A stretch of 64,000 bases of DNA from NCBI GenBank assembly GCA_034769895.1, contig CM068373.1, positions 433,671,080-433,735,079 on the forward strand, read 5' to 3'. The position numbers and the translations under genes are program-made. The DNA comes from Magicicada septendecula. Taxonomy: Eukaryota; Arthropoda; Insecta; Hemiptera; Cicadidae. The stretch's first letter is position 1, and each line of letters starts with the position of its first letter. This document shows, piece by piece, positions 1 through 9,177 of the stretch. The notes below the pieces were generated by a model, which saw nothing but the letters and a program-made list of their open reading frames with translations, was not told where the DNA came from and did not search any database.

Positions 1-504
1 GGGTGCAATGTATTCTGTTACGGTGTCGTGAATAATTTTTTATTTATTTAAGGAAAGAACAGAAACTTCTCCTTGCCAAATTATCGCAGGCTTTAATATT
101 TCATATAAACAGGTTGCAGACAGGGACAGGGGAAGCAATAATTAATTGTCTCATTACAAACTCGTTACATTCTCCCTCTCCAACTGATCCTATTCACCAA
201 TTGGTACTTCCATTACCATACAATCACGCCGTGTTTCCTAAGGCAATTTAAATTAATACTTAATTAGCAAGTCGTTGTGACAGGAAAAATACACTCCCGA
301 GGGAAAATCAAATGGTAATATATCTGAAACAATAGTTCTGAAACCATTCCTTCTAAAAAATTAAATCAAATCAGTTTTCAAATTGTATTTTCTTCAATTT
401 GTGCTACGTTAGTACACCTGTTATTGAAGTATTGAAATGATTCTAAATATGACGTAACCAATCTTCATAATCATCACTGCATATTATAAAGTACTGGTAA
501 TATC
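1..504. other. AT-rich host DNA, no gene seen
   Basis: I see no convincing coding potential, RNA gene or repeat in this stretch. It is ordinary AT-rich intergenic sequence. Confidence 0.5.
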
Positions 505-505
505 G

Positions 506-536
<31 letters not shown>

Positions 537-581
537 CGTGTGTGCGTGTGAGTGTGCGTGTGCGTGTGCGTGCGCGCGCGG
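505..581. repeat. GT/GC microsatellite
   Basis: A run of GT dinucleotides grades into alternating GC, GT and GA dinucleotides. Short open frames across it on both strands encode only low-complexity Cys-Val or Thr-His/Arg repeats and are not genes. Confidence 0.9.
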
Positions 582-779
582 TGACATCATAAGTCATTTC
601 ACATATACACAAATAACAAAATATGAAAACAAAGATAGGAACAATATAAAATGTACTGAGATTTTGCTTACTATACACTTGAGATGTTGTATGCACACTA
701 CCAATACACAATGCCAACACTATACTTCCTTGTATATCTATTGCTTTTATTGTTTTCTTCTACAAATCTTTTCCATCCC

Positions 780-1290
780 TTACGATTTCTTGTCATTTGC
801 TTAGCTGTCATCCAGTCTGTATCCTCCCTGTTCCAAATAATCTCCACTTAGGTTAGCCAATTCTATCGTGATCTTTCCTCTTCCCCATAGATCTCACCAC
901 CCTTACATTCCTAATATGTCTATACTGTCCTATTCTCACCATTGACTGAAGCACATTAATTTCTTTGAGATTCACTTTCATTTTGTTCAATCTTGACTAA
1001 CACCGTGAGTCCTTATTTCTTCTCATGTCCATCCTTCTAACCTGCCTTGTCGTCCTGACGTTTTTTATTTCTGCTGTTTGCAAACTTTCCTGTTACCGTC
1101 TTGCTAGTATGCAGATTCATTCCCAAATATTAGCACTGATAATCGTGGATTTATAGTCGAAAAACTTTGTTTCACTAACCACTTTCTTGCGATTCACAAA
1201 TTAACCTCATACTGTGTAGTGTACTCAATATCTATTCTCTCTCTTCAGTTCACCATCAAGGTCACATCTGTTATCAAATACAATTTTTAT
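780..1290 (-). pseudogene. Degenerate LINE reverse-transcriptase C-terminal fragment
   Basis: Minus-strand translation, with stops, gives a QTAEIKNVR-like segment followed by a MDMRRNKDSR-like segment and basic patches. This is the order seen in the C-terminal region of insect LINE reverse transcriptases (QTAEMKFLR ... RRDKIRN). Better copies of this region lie at 28262-28514 and 52841-53218. The reading frame is broken many times, so this is an old remnant. Confidence 0.35.
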
Positions 1291-2361
1291 ATACCTAATT
1301 TAATTTTTTTATTCAGCATGTTCCAATTGAAACTCCAGATTTTGCATGTTTATTGCTAATTACCATCATAATAATTGTTTTTCCATTTTCTGTATTAAAG
1401 TCTTTGCCGTAAAACGTACCTTCGAATTGCACGTCATAACTAGTATTTAAAAAAGGCTACTTTATAAAAAGACAGCACAATATGTTCTTGATAAGTAAAA
1501 CAGATAATTATATAAGATATAGTACAAGAATTAGTATCAACGGGTCAGAATATCATTTTACTATGCAATACCTACACACAATTTTATTTTCATCTAGTCT
1601 CTTAATTTGTTTTCCTTGATAATCTTCGTCGAATCGTTGAAGTTTATAGTTTACTTATAAACTATACTTGGATATACTTTACAGACATATATTTCTTACT
1701 TAATGTTGTAACTGTAAACATGGCCGTGAATCAAAACACTATGTAAAATCAATTATTATATTCCACTTTGTGAAAAACTTTCGTCCTCAGACAACACCCT
1801 CTTGATAAATTTTATCGATTCCGTTAGTCAATTTTACAAAGAACTGAAATTAAAAAAGACATTACATTTAAAAAATCGCGGGGTTTGAAGCGTAGCTCAC
1901 ACTCGTAACAGAACAATACGTCAACAGTAGAATATAGTAGAAACTGACAACTGGGCCTTGCAAAAGATGAGAAAACGGATTGTACACTCGTTCAGAGACA
2001 ACAGCAGACAGGAAAGCAAACAGCGCAAAAGATAAAAACAAACAAGAAAGAGACTTCTAAGGAGGCAAAGCAAAAGACGGAGAAAACCGGCGGAATAAAC
2101 AGACTGTGAGTTAACAAAAAAGAAGGGAGGAACATATGATTAGCACAATACGTTTTGCAAAGTCACGTGAAAATCTTCAGTATCGTTGCTATAGTGATAA
2201 TAATATATCTTACTGAGCACGTGACAGCTCTTTGTTAATAAGTCATGATAAAAGGTCTTATTGCCCCGCGTGTGGAAAGGCTAATTTTATAGACATTTTT
2301 GATTACGCGTTAGACGTTACACGTTTACTCTTGGCTCAAACGAAAATTTTAACTCCTTGAT
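1291..2361. other. Intergenic DNA, no gene seen
   Basis: About 1.1 kb without an open frame of note. Purine-rich plus-strand segments occur around 1960-2110. No RNA gene or clear repeat was recognised. The lower part may contain the 3' untranslated end of the minus-strand LINE that ends near 2362. Confidence 0.4.
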
Positions 2362-2625
2362 TTAGTAGCCTATACTTTTGTTACAATATATAAGCAGTTT
2401 TTTAACTCCTAAAGGCAATGCCTTTCGCTGTAGCCACGTCACTCTATCCCTTGCGATATTCTTCATTTCTTTATAGGACCCACTATTCACGACACTCATT
2501 GTGCTGCGGAAGTATGCAGTTCTTGGTCTTCCTTTGGGCTTCTTCCCCACTACTTTGCCCTCAAAGATGTTAGTTAAAAAAGCACTATGTCTGATCACAT
2601 GCCCTATCAACTTAATCTTCCTCAC
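2362..2625 (-). pseudogene. RTE-like LINE, C-terminal tail of ORF2
   Basis: The 87-residue minus-strand frame has a basic GKKPKGRPR segment preceded by RKIKLIGHVIRH and followed by RDRVTWLQ. This is the usual extreme C-terminus of insect RTE-like endonuclease/reverse transcriptases. It continues the reverse transcriptase at 2662-4211 but in a different frame, so a frameshift or stop separates the two. It is a dead copy. Confidence 0.7.
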
Positions 2626-2661
2626 CTCTATACTCCTAAGCAGTGTTCTATTCTCATTTAT

Positions 2662-4211
2662 TTACTCTAAGATCTGTTCATTCGTCTTCCTATCTGTCCA
2701 TCTTGTTTTTGTCATTCTCCGCCAAATCCACATCTCCATTGCCTGAAGTCTGTCACTCTCCACCTTCCCTAAGGTCCACGATTCACACCCGTAAGTTAAA
2801 ACACTCCACACAAATACCTTAACAAACATTTTCCTTGTTTCAATACTAATATGGTTGCTTGTTAATAAGTTCCTTTTGCTCTGGAATGCTTGTTTTGCCA
2901 GAGCTACTCTCCTCTTAATCTCTGCCAGACACTTATTCCCACTTGTAACTTTGCTACCCAGGTAACAAAATTCAGTAACCTGCTCCAATATTGTGTTGTT
3001 CAACATAATGGCTGATTTAATGTCTTCTCTTTTTTTACTTACAACCATTATTTTCTTAACATTTATCCTCAATCTCCAAGCGTGAAGAATTTTGTTAAAC
3101 GTACCTAACATTCGGGTCATATCCTTTTCTGAGTCAGCCATCAGTACAATATCACCTGCGAAGCGAATACTGTGTATCTGTTCCCCATTTATTTTAATTC
3201 CCCTAGAACTCCTTTTCATCTCAGTTACAACATCTTCTATAAACAAATTAAACAAGTACGGTGACAGTGGGCAACCTTGTCTTACCCCTCTTCTTATTAT
3301 TGCTTCCTTTTTACATCCATTTATGTCTATTTCAGTACTTTGCAACCTATAAATATTGAAGATTACCCTTCTAACTTTCCAGTCAAGTCCTGACTTCCTC
3401 ATAGTTTGAAACAACAGCTTCCAATCAACATTGTCGAACGCCTTCTCGAGATCCACAAATACTAAATAGGTTTTCCTATTCACTTCAATTCTCCTCTCCA
3501 AGATCTGCCGCAGAGCCAAGATTGCTTCTCTGGTTCCTCTACCTGCTCTAAATCCAAACTGATCCTCCTCCAAAGTTTGATCAATCTTTCCTTCCAGTCT
3601 GTTCTTCACTATGTTCAGAAAAATCATAGCAGCATGAGATATTAAGGCTATTGTTCTATAATTAGCACAGTCGTCTACTTTACCTTTCTTTGGTATTGTG
3701 ATTGTTCTACTTTTAATGAAATCAACTGGCAATACTCCCTCTTCATAGCACCCAGTAATTATTCGAAATAGCTGGTCTTTCGTTCTCTCCCCTACATTTT
3801 TCAAAAGCTCTGCTGGTAGACTGTCAGGCCCTGTCGCTTTTTTCACACTCAGACCTTTAAGGGCATAATCAAATTCCACCCTGCTAATTGGCGGTCCTAC
3901 CATATCTCTATCTACAGCATTCTCATTTTCTAGAAACTCCTGCGTGACTACCACAGCTTCCCCGTCATATAGTTCCTCTATATACTCCTTCCAACGCTCG
4001 CTGACCTTATCATTTTCGAAAATTATTTTACAATTTTTATCCTTAACAACATTACTTCGAGTCTTATGCTTCAACTGTAACGATTTTATCCTTAAATATG
4101 CCTTATCACATTTTCCTCTACTGAAATCATCTTCTATTTCAAGACTTAGTTTCATCCAATTTTCTGTTTCAATGCGACACATAGAGGTAATCTGATTTTT
4201 TATTCTCTTGT
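2662..4211 (-). pseudogene. RTE-like LINE reverse transcriptase, interrupted by the Polinton
   Basis: This minus-strand frame encodes a non-LTR reverse transcriptase. Visible landmarks in order are KKATGPDSLPAELLK, RTITIPKKG, NYRTIALIS, FGFRAGRGTREAI, FVDLEKAFDNVDW (motif A, with the catalytic Asp), RRGVRQGCPLSPYLFNLF (motif B) and RFAGDIVLM (motif C). Motif C reads FAGD where the family has (F/Y)ADD, so a catalytic Asp has become Gly and the enzyme should be inactive. The upstream 5' part lies at 26879-27074, beyond the 22.7 kb insertion. The first 11 or so residues of the open frame seen here come from Polinton terminal-repeat sequence, not from the LINE. Confidence 0.85.
4206..4211. repeat. 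Target-site duplication, left copy
   Basis: TCTTGT immediately precedes the first base of the left terminal repeat and recurs at 26879-26884 right after the right terminal repeat. Polintons are known to make 6-bp duplications. Confidence 0.95.
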
Positions 4212-4921
4212 AGTAGTAATAAAAGGTTGGTTCTGGGACAGCCACGCCCCCTCGTTTGTTTATGTTTACATTTTTTCATTCCCTCCACCCCCGTCTTTAC
4301 CTACATAACCGCCGCGCGGTCACCGAACTCCGCACGTTTGTTTACATTTTTTCCGGTTTGTTTACATTTTTTCTCTCTCGCCACGCCCCCCACTCCTCTG
4401 TTTATGTTTACATTTTTCCTTCCTCCCCACCCCCCCTCGCCTCGCACCCGCCGCGCCGGTCATCGAACTCCTCGTGTTTATGTTTACGTGTTTTTTCACC
4501 GCGTGTCCCAGCTTTGCGTTGTTTACGTCCTCTCGTCTGTTTATGTTTACATTTTTCCTTCCTCCCCACCCCCACCGCGCGGTCATCGAACTCCTCGTGT
4601 TTACGTTTACGTTTTTCGTGTCCCAGCTTTGCGTTGTTTACGTATCGGAACGTTTATGTTTACGTTTTTTTCTCTCTCGCCGACGCGGCGGCTATCACCA
4701 CGTGCTCGTTGTTTTCCTTAGCCGCCGATCGACGACACGCTGATCCAGTAACAAACGTAAACATAAACACTCGTCCGTAAACAAAGTAAAGCTGGGACAC
4801 GAAAAACGTAAACATTCGGAGTTCGGCGACCGCCGGAGCGAGTCTGTTTGTAAACAAATGTTTAGGAGAAGGGATAATGGCATGATATATTTTTTTATTA
4901 ACGACGTTGTTTGGTATTGTT
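4212..4921 (+). repeat. Left terminal inverted repeat
   Basis: The outer ~680 bp matches the reverse complement of the right end almost perfectly, and weaker identity continues to about 4921 through a shared CGTTGTTTGG. Inside, a short module TGTTTATGTTTACATTTTT recurs several times, alternating with C-rich blocks (CCTTCCTCCCCACCCCC) and with TTCGTGTCCCAGCTTTGCG. The strand is therefore strongly pyrimidine-skewed. Open frames here encode only FMFTFF-type low-complexity repeats and are not genes. Protein-primed elements use their terminal repeats as replication origins, so this end is a likely origin. Confidence 0.95.
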
Positions 4922-4963
4922 TACGTATCAATTTTTTCAGTTAATACGAGATTTTCGTTTAAG

Positions 4964-5479
4964 ATGTCTGTAACGCGTGTTACACCCGTCCAGATTGTGC
5001 TAGATTTTTTTGAAAACGAAGGTTTTGTTTTTATAACTAATTCAGATAATATTAAATGTGGCAAGTGCGGTTTTAAAACAAAAGTATATCTGACAATCGC
5101 GCATATCCAGTTCATGCATAAACTTTTATATCCGAAATGCAGAATGATTCGCGATAGGTATTATAAATTTGAAGATTACGCTAAATCGAGAGAGTGTATT
5201 ACAAATTATCCAATCGCGGTGAAATGTGTTCGAGAAGCGCGGAAACAGATGGAAGCATCATTTGCGTTTCCTCGATGGCGAAAACGTTACCCGTCAGTCG
5301 AGAGACTGGTATCAGCGGGATTTTATTACACCGGAACGGAAGACGACGTAATATGTGTTGAATGCGGAATAGTACTTTGTGATTGGAAGGAGACTGACGA
5401 TCCTTGGCTCGAACACGCAAAAGCTTCGCCAGACTGTGTATTAATTAAATTGTATAAGAGACAGTGTGCGGAAAAATAG
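4964..5479 (+). CDS. BIR-domain (IAP-like) protein 1
   Basis: 171 residues from the ATG at 4964; an upstream in-frame ATG at 4907 lies in the terminal-repeat zone and is less likely. The C-terminal half is a good baculovirus-IAP-repeat: GFYYTGTEDDVICVECG, then W, then DDPWLEHAKASPDC. That supplies the C-x2-C ... H-x6-C zinc ligands. The N-terminal half is a second, degenerate repeat with CGKCGFK ... HIQFMHKLLYPKC. No RING domain is present. The family binds caspases or other partners and usually blocks apoptosis; here that role is inferred. A possible splice acceptor (TTTTTTCAG) lies at 4933-4940. It is the first gene inward from the left end, and the paralogue at 6898 has the same two-repeat layout. 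Confidence 0.85.
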   Translation: MSVTRVTPVQIVLDFFENEGFVFITNSDNIKCGKCGFKTKVYLTIAHIQFMHKLLYPKCRMIRDRYYKFEDYAKSRECITNYPIAVKCVREARKQMEASFAFPRWRKRYPSVERLVSAGFYYTGTEDDVICVECGIVLCDWKETDDPWLEHAKASPDCVLIKLYKRQCAEK

Positions 5480-5563
5480 TAGTAGTAAACAAGTTTTATC
5501 TGGAAATGTATGCGCTCTTTTTATTTTGAATTCGTTAGTATCGTTTTAAAATTATTATTTATC

Positions 5564-5665
5564 AAATATGATTTGGTCGTGTGCGTTAATTGTATCCTAT
5601 AACGGTTTTATCAGTATTATTAGTTCGTAGGTTCGATCCCTCGCATTACCAAATCATATTTTTTT
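5564..5665 (+). ncRNA. Possible tRNA-like or Pol III small RNA (weak)
   Basis: A perfect 14-bp inverted repeat (5564-5577 and 5648-5661) encloses a sequence with GGTTCGATCCC, a match to the tRNA T-loop and Pol III B-box consensus. A seven-T run, a typical Pol III terminator, follows directly at 5659-5665. A D-arm-like hairpin (CGTTA/TAACG) can be drawn, but the anticodon arm and T-stem pair poorly and the A-box is weak. It is not a normal tRNA. It could be a decayed tRNA or a small structured transcript. Confidence 0.3.
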
Positions 5666-5670
5666 ATTAA

Positions 5671-5760
5671 TTAAAATATATAAAGAACAATTTTCAGTTC
5701 CCGATTAAACAAATGTTTATTCTCTATCAGTAAATGGCTTGCGGTCTTAGCGGCAACATT
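5671..5760 (+). pseudogene. Remnant of a BIR-gene 3' end
   Basis: The AATATATAAAGAA ... TTTTC ... CCC ... AATGTTTA order resembles the 3' end and downstream flank of the BIR gene ending at 6118. It looks like the stump of another tandem copy. The TATATAAAG at 5677-5685 corresponds to coding sequence in the paralogue, so its promoter role is doubtful. Confidence 0.4.
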
Positions 5761-5794
5761 GTGTTTTTACGAGCGCAGATTTATTTTGTAAATA

Positions 5795-6118
5795 ATGAAT
5801 TTTCTGAGACAAATGTTACTCGCTAAATCAAAAGAGTGTATTGCTAATTATCAGAATGCGATAAAATGTGTTGAAGAAACAGAAGAAATGATGAAGTTGA
5901 CATTTTATACATGGCCAAAACGTTCACCGTCAGCCGATAGACTCAGATCAGCGGGATTTTATTATACCGGAATTGAAGATGACGTAATGTGTGTGGAATG
6001 CAAAGCGGTTCTTTGTGAGTGGGAGGAGACTGACGATCCTTGGATTGAGCATGCGAAAGCCTCGCCATATTGTTTATTAGTTAGAATATATAAAGAATTA
6101 TTTTCTATCCCCACCTAA
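5795..6118 (+). CDS. BIR-domain (IAP-like) protein 2, single repeat
   Basis: 107 residues with one clear BIR: SAGFYYTGIEDDVMCVECK, then EWEETDDPWIEHAKASPYC. It is closely related to the C-terminal half of the protein at 4964-5479, sharing KSKECIANYQNAIKCV in the linker, but it lacks the degenerate first repeat. The zinc ligands C-x2-C ... H-x6-C are intact. No RING domain is present. The start at 5795 falls exactly where the first repeat would end, so the gene may be a truncated duplicate. It lies in the accessory block between the left terminal repeat and the integrase. Confidence 0.8.
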   Translation: MNFLRQMLLAKSKECIANYQNAIKCVEETEEMMKLTFYTWPKRSPSADRLRSAGFYYTGIEDDVMCVECKAVLCEWEETDDPWIEHAKASPYCLLVRIYKELFSIPT

Positions 6119-6194
6119 CCGAATGTTTAGTACACGTTCAATTTTATTGTCAGTGTTCAGTTTGCAGTCTCTGTGAGAACATGTTAACGAAAGA

Positions 6195-6518
6195 ATGGAC
6201 GGTAGAAGTATAATCGATTTATTAAAACGCGAATTTTCAGAAGACGTTGTATTAAGGTTATCAAATATTATTAAAGTAACGAGTTTAGACGATTTGGTGA
6301 TAGATCATTTTCGAACGTGTCAACTGAAGGGAATATATGATTGCTTAAAAGAAATTATTTTTTATTGTGAAGTAAAGAAGTTATCTGAAGACGGGTGTTG
6401 TTGTAGTGATAAGTTTACTGACGTTATAGACGGTCCGTGCCCGTGCGCTATTTTTGAAAGAAATAAAAATAAATTACTGTGTTGTTTACAGTTGATTGAA
6501 AGTCATGATGATTCATAA
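6195..6518 (+). CDS. Unknown cysteine-rich small protein
   Basis: 107 residues, family not recognised. The N-terminal two thirds look helical (MDGRSIIDLLKREFS). A cysteine cluster follows (GCCCSD, then PCPC), and near the C-terminus is LLCCLQ. There is no signal peptide or membrane segment. It is co-oriented with its BIR neighbours and separated by short gaps, which suggests the same accessory transcription block. A host-interaction role is a guess from position only. Codon use is as AT-rich as its neighbours. Confidence 0.6.
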   Translation: MDGRSIIDLLKREFSEDVVLRLSNIIKVTSLDDLVIDHFRTCQLKGIYDCLKEIIFYCEVKKLSEDGCCCSDKFTDVIDGPCPCAIFERNKNKLLCCLQLIESHDDS

Positions 6519-6565
6519 ATTAAATTATTTTTTGTAGATAGATATCTTCGATTTTTAAAAACAAA

Positions 6566-6931
6566 ATGACTGATAAATTTGAAAACAGTATTTCCGCATT
6601 TAATTGGCAAATATATTATTTCGGCCCGCCGCTCGATGGAGAATTAAATTTTAACGAAATTTGTTGTTTGATAGTGAACGAATTTACACGAGCAAATGTT
6701 GTTAAAATTGAAAGGAATAAGCAGATTATTAAAATCAGTTTACCGATTACTTATACGTACGGTGCTGTATTGAAAAAATTAAAAAACTGTAGTCGTCAAA
6801 CACTACTGAGTATCGATCATGAAGAAGAAGACAAATTGTATAAAGTAAAATCAGTTCGCGCGTCACCAGTCGCTGTGAAGACGTCGGTTAAAAAACAATG
6901 TCAAAACAAGCGCTGCTGTGTGAAAGATTAA
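6566..6931 (+). CDS. Unknown small protein upstream of BIR protein 3
   Basis: 121 residues, not recognised. The N-terminal part (FNWQIYYFGPPLDGELNF) and a central ITYTYGAVLKKLKNCSRQTLLSI look like a compact alpha/beta domain. The C-terminus is basic and Cys-containing (KKQCQNKRCCVKD). Its last 34 nt overlap the start of the next gene at 6898 in another frame, so the two are compactly arranged. Function is unknown. Confidence 0.6.
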   Translation: MTDKFENSISAFNWQIYYFGPPLDGELNFNEICCLIVNEFTRANVVKIERNKQIIKISLPITYTYGAVLKKLKNCSRQTLLSIDHEEEDKLYKVKSVRASPVAVKTSVKKQCQNKRCCVKD

Positions 6932-7383
6932 TCAATCATTCGATAAACGAATTGTTAGAATCTGGTTTTGTTTTTAAACGATATTTAGATAGTGTTCAGT
7001 GTTCTTTGTGCGGGTTTCAGACAAGAGGAACTTTACCTATCGATCATATTCAGTTTATGCATAAATTATCGAATCCGAATTGCGAGATGGAGCAATGTAT
7101 AATGTATAATTTCAATAATTATAGGAATGCGAAAAGATGTATTGCAGAGACTAAAAAAGTGATGTTATTATCATTTAAAAGTTGGCCTACACTCGAGCCC
7201 AATTTTAAAAAACTGGTTAACGCTGGATTTTATTATACCGGCGTTGGTAGTAAATTATCATGTATAGAGTGTAGAGTCATTTTAAACGGTTGGAAATGTT
7301 CTGACGATCTTTGGACTGTTCATGAAAAAGTATCACCACACTGTTTTTTGGTGAAAATTCACAAAGGTGAAGATTGTATGTAA
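6898..7383 (+). CDS. BIR-domain (IAP-like) protein 3, two repeats
   Basis: 161 residues and the same two-part layout as the protein at 4964. The N-terminal degenerate repeat has CSLCGFQTRG ... HIQFMHKLSNPNC. The C-terminal BIR has NAGFYYTGVGSKLSCIECR, then W, then DDLWTVHEKVSPHC. The usual DDPW is DDLW here. All Cys and His ligands are present and there is no RING. The duplicated architecture shows that the pair of repeats was amplified as a unit. It is the last gene before the integrase. Blocking of host cell death is inferred from the family. Confidence 0.82.
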   Translation: MSKQALLCERLINHSINELLESGFVFKRYLDSVQCSLCGFQTRGTLPIDHIQFMHKLSNPNCEMEQCIMYNFNNYRNAKRCIAETKKVMLLSFKSWPTLEPNFKKLVNAGFYYTGVGSKLSCIECRVILNGWKCSDDLWTVHEKVSPHCFLVKIHKGEDCM

Positions 7384-7494
7384 TTAATTATTATTATTAT
7401 TATTAAAAAATAATAAAAAATAGTATTGATGTATTTGTGTTTGTTGTTTTTTATTCATTTTCTTATCGTAGTTAGAACCGTCAACATATATATA

Positions 7495-8421
7495 ATGAGT
7501 GTAAGAGAGAATATCAGTAACGAATTACATAAACAAGTTAGAAAAAATTTTTTAACTCGTAGTGTTGAGCTCAAAGGTCTTGATGATTTATATCAAGCCG
7601 ATCTTGTAGAAATGATTCCATATGCAAAGTTGAATAGAGGTTATAAGTATATATTAACGATGATAAATTGCTTCAGTAAATACGCATTCGCTGTTCCAAT
7701 AAAAACAAAATCGTCTGAAAATGTTGCGCGAGTACTTAAAATTGTATTACAAAATAATAAAATGAATCATTTACAAACAGATAAAGGTAAAGAATGGTAC
7801 AACGAACGTGTGCGTAATTTGTTGAAGCAATACAATATAAATCATTATTCTACACATTCAGATAAAAAAGCTTCTATTATCGAACGGTTCAACCGTACTT
7901 TGAAAAATAAAATGTGGAAATGGTTTACAACTAACGGTAAGTATACGTGGTTGAATGTCCTTCCTGATTTATTGAGAGACTACAATAATACTGTGCACAG
8001 AACGATTAAAATGAAACCTGTAGATGTAAACAAGAATAACGAAAAAGAAGTATTGTTACGAATAAATAAAATAAAACAATTAACGTTCAATAAGAAACCT
8101 CCAAAATTTAAAATCGGCGATAGAGTAAGAATTAGCAAATATAAAAAGGTGTTTGCTAAAGGTTACCTTCCCAACTGGACAAACGAGTTATTTACTATTT
8201 ATAACGTTAAATCTACAGCGCCGAGAACGTATATTCTGAAGGACGATAAAGGTAATATATTAGAAGGTGGTTTTTATGAACAAGAAATAAGTAAAACAAA
8301 ATTTGGTGACGTATATTTAATTGAAAAAATTTTAAAACGTAAAGGCGAGAAAGTACTTGTACGTTGGTTGGGTTATGATAAATCACACGACAGTTGGATT
8401 AATAGAAATAATATTATATAA
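7495..8421 (+). CDS. int: Retrovirus-type integrase (rve) with C-terminal chromodomain
   Basis: 308 residues from the ATG at 7495; an in-frame ATG at 7426 would add a hydrophobic 23-residue extension and is less likely. The catalytic DDE triad is visible as D36 (QADLVEM), D96 (QTDKGKEW) and E130 (SIIERFNRTLKN). The C-terminal ~45 residues form a chromodomain (YLIEKILKRKGEKVLVRWLGY ... W). The enzyme would cut and join element ends to host DNA, giving the 6-bp duplication seen here. The chromodomain may steer integration to particular chromatin. The frame is intact. Confidence 0.95.
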   Translation: MSVRENISNELHKQVRKNFLTRSVELKGLDDLYQADLVEMIPYAKLNRGYKYILTMINCFSKYAFAVPIKTKSSENVARVLKIVLQNNKMNHLQTDKGKEWYNERVRNLLKQYNINHYSTHSDKKASIIERFNRTLKNKMWKWFTTNGKYTWLNVLPDLLRDYNNTVHRTIKMKPVDVNKNNEKEVLLRINKIKQLTFNKKPPKFKIGDRVRISKYKKVFAKGYLPNWTNELFTIYNVKSTAPRTYILKDDKGNILEGGFYEQEISKTKFGDVYLIEKILKRKGEKVLVRWLGYDKSHDSWINRNNII

Positions 8422-8449
8422 TAACGTGTGTAAAAAATAGACGTCAGAG

Positions 8450-9154
8450 ATGAAGCTTAAACGGCAGAAACATAAAATAAATATTCGCGATATTGATACG
8501 ATTGTGTATAATTGTAGTGATCTGAAGAAAAAGAGAAAAAAACATAGTAAATTATTACCAGATAATATTAGATGTTTAATTACAGGCTCATCAGACATGG
8601 GGAAGACTAATTTAATGCTTAATTTGTTATTCGATCCGAACGGATTATGCTTTGAAAATATATACGTGTTTTCAAAATCGTTGTATCAGCCTAAATACAA
8701 GTTTTTAAATAGAGTGTTTTCAAAAATACCGTTTATAGGTTATCATACGTTTACAGATAATGACGAGGTTATACATCCGAATGAAGCTAAACCTAATTCT
8801 GTAATAATTTTCGACGATATAGCTTGTGAACGGCAGTATAATATACGAAATTATTTTACAATGGGGAGACATAATAATATTGATGTTTTTTATTTGTGCC
8901 AGTCGTATAGTAAAATTCCAAAACAACTGATACGAGATAACGCAAATTTAATAGTTTTATTTCGGCAAGATGAACTAAATTTAAAACATGTTTTTGCCGA
9001 TCATGTTAACACGGATATGAGTTTTGATTGTTTTAAAGAAATTTGTAATAAAGCATGGATACGTGGTAAACATCATTTTTTAGTAATAGACAAAGAGAGT
9101 GATATGCGTCGCGGTCGTTATCGTATTGGATTCGATATTTATATAGATACATAA
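8450..9154 (+). CDS. FtsK/HerA-type genome-packaging ATPase
   Basis: 234 residues. The Walker A motif is GSSDMGKT (residues 46-53) and Walker B is SVIIFDDI (117-124). The stretch QSYSKIPKQLIRDNANLIVLF (about 150-170) carries the sensor-like Gln and Asn of this family. It is the A32-like/PolB-virus packaging ATPase that pumps DNA into the capsid. It sits 29 nt after the integrase and 24 nt before the next gene, consistent with one plus-strand virion transcription unit. The frame is intact. Confidence 0.95.
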   Translation: MKLKRQKHKINIRDIDTIVYNCSDLKKKRKKHSKLLPDNIRCLITGSSDMGKTNLMLNLLFDPNGLCFENIYVFSKSLYQPKYKFLNRVFSKIPFIGYHTFTDNDEVIHPNEAKPNSVIIFDDIACERQYNIRNYFTMGRHNNIDVFYLCQSYSKIPKQLIRDNANLIVLFRQDELNLKHVFADHVNTDMSFDCFKEICNKAWIRGKHHFLVIDKESDMRRGRYRIGFDIYIDT

Positions 9155-9177
9155 GGATTGATAAATTATTGTACAAG

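Noticed and set aside
508..804. Open frame beginning with Cys-Val/Arg repeats
   Set aside because: Microsatellite translation followed by random AT-rich sequence.
4227..4931. Several overlapping open frames with FMFTFF/RLCLRF repeats (and mirrored ones at 26231-26750)
   Set aside because: They are translations of the internally repeated terminal repeats in several frames, with no conserved motif.
5571..5654. Standard tRNA gene
   Set aside because: B-box and outer stem are good, but the anticodon arm has mismatches and no U33, and the T-stem pairs only three bases.
5677..5731. TATATAAAG/TCAGT promoter for BIR gene 2
   Set aside because: TATA to initiator spacing is wrong (19 or ~50 nt) and the TATATAAAG is part of a duplicated coding tail, so I did not list it as a promoter.
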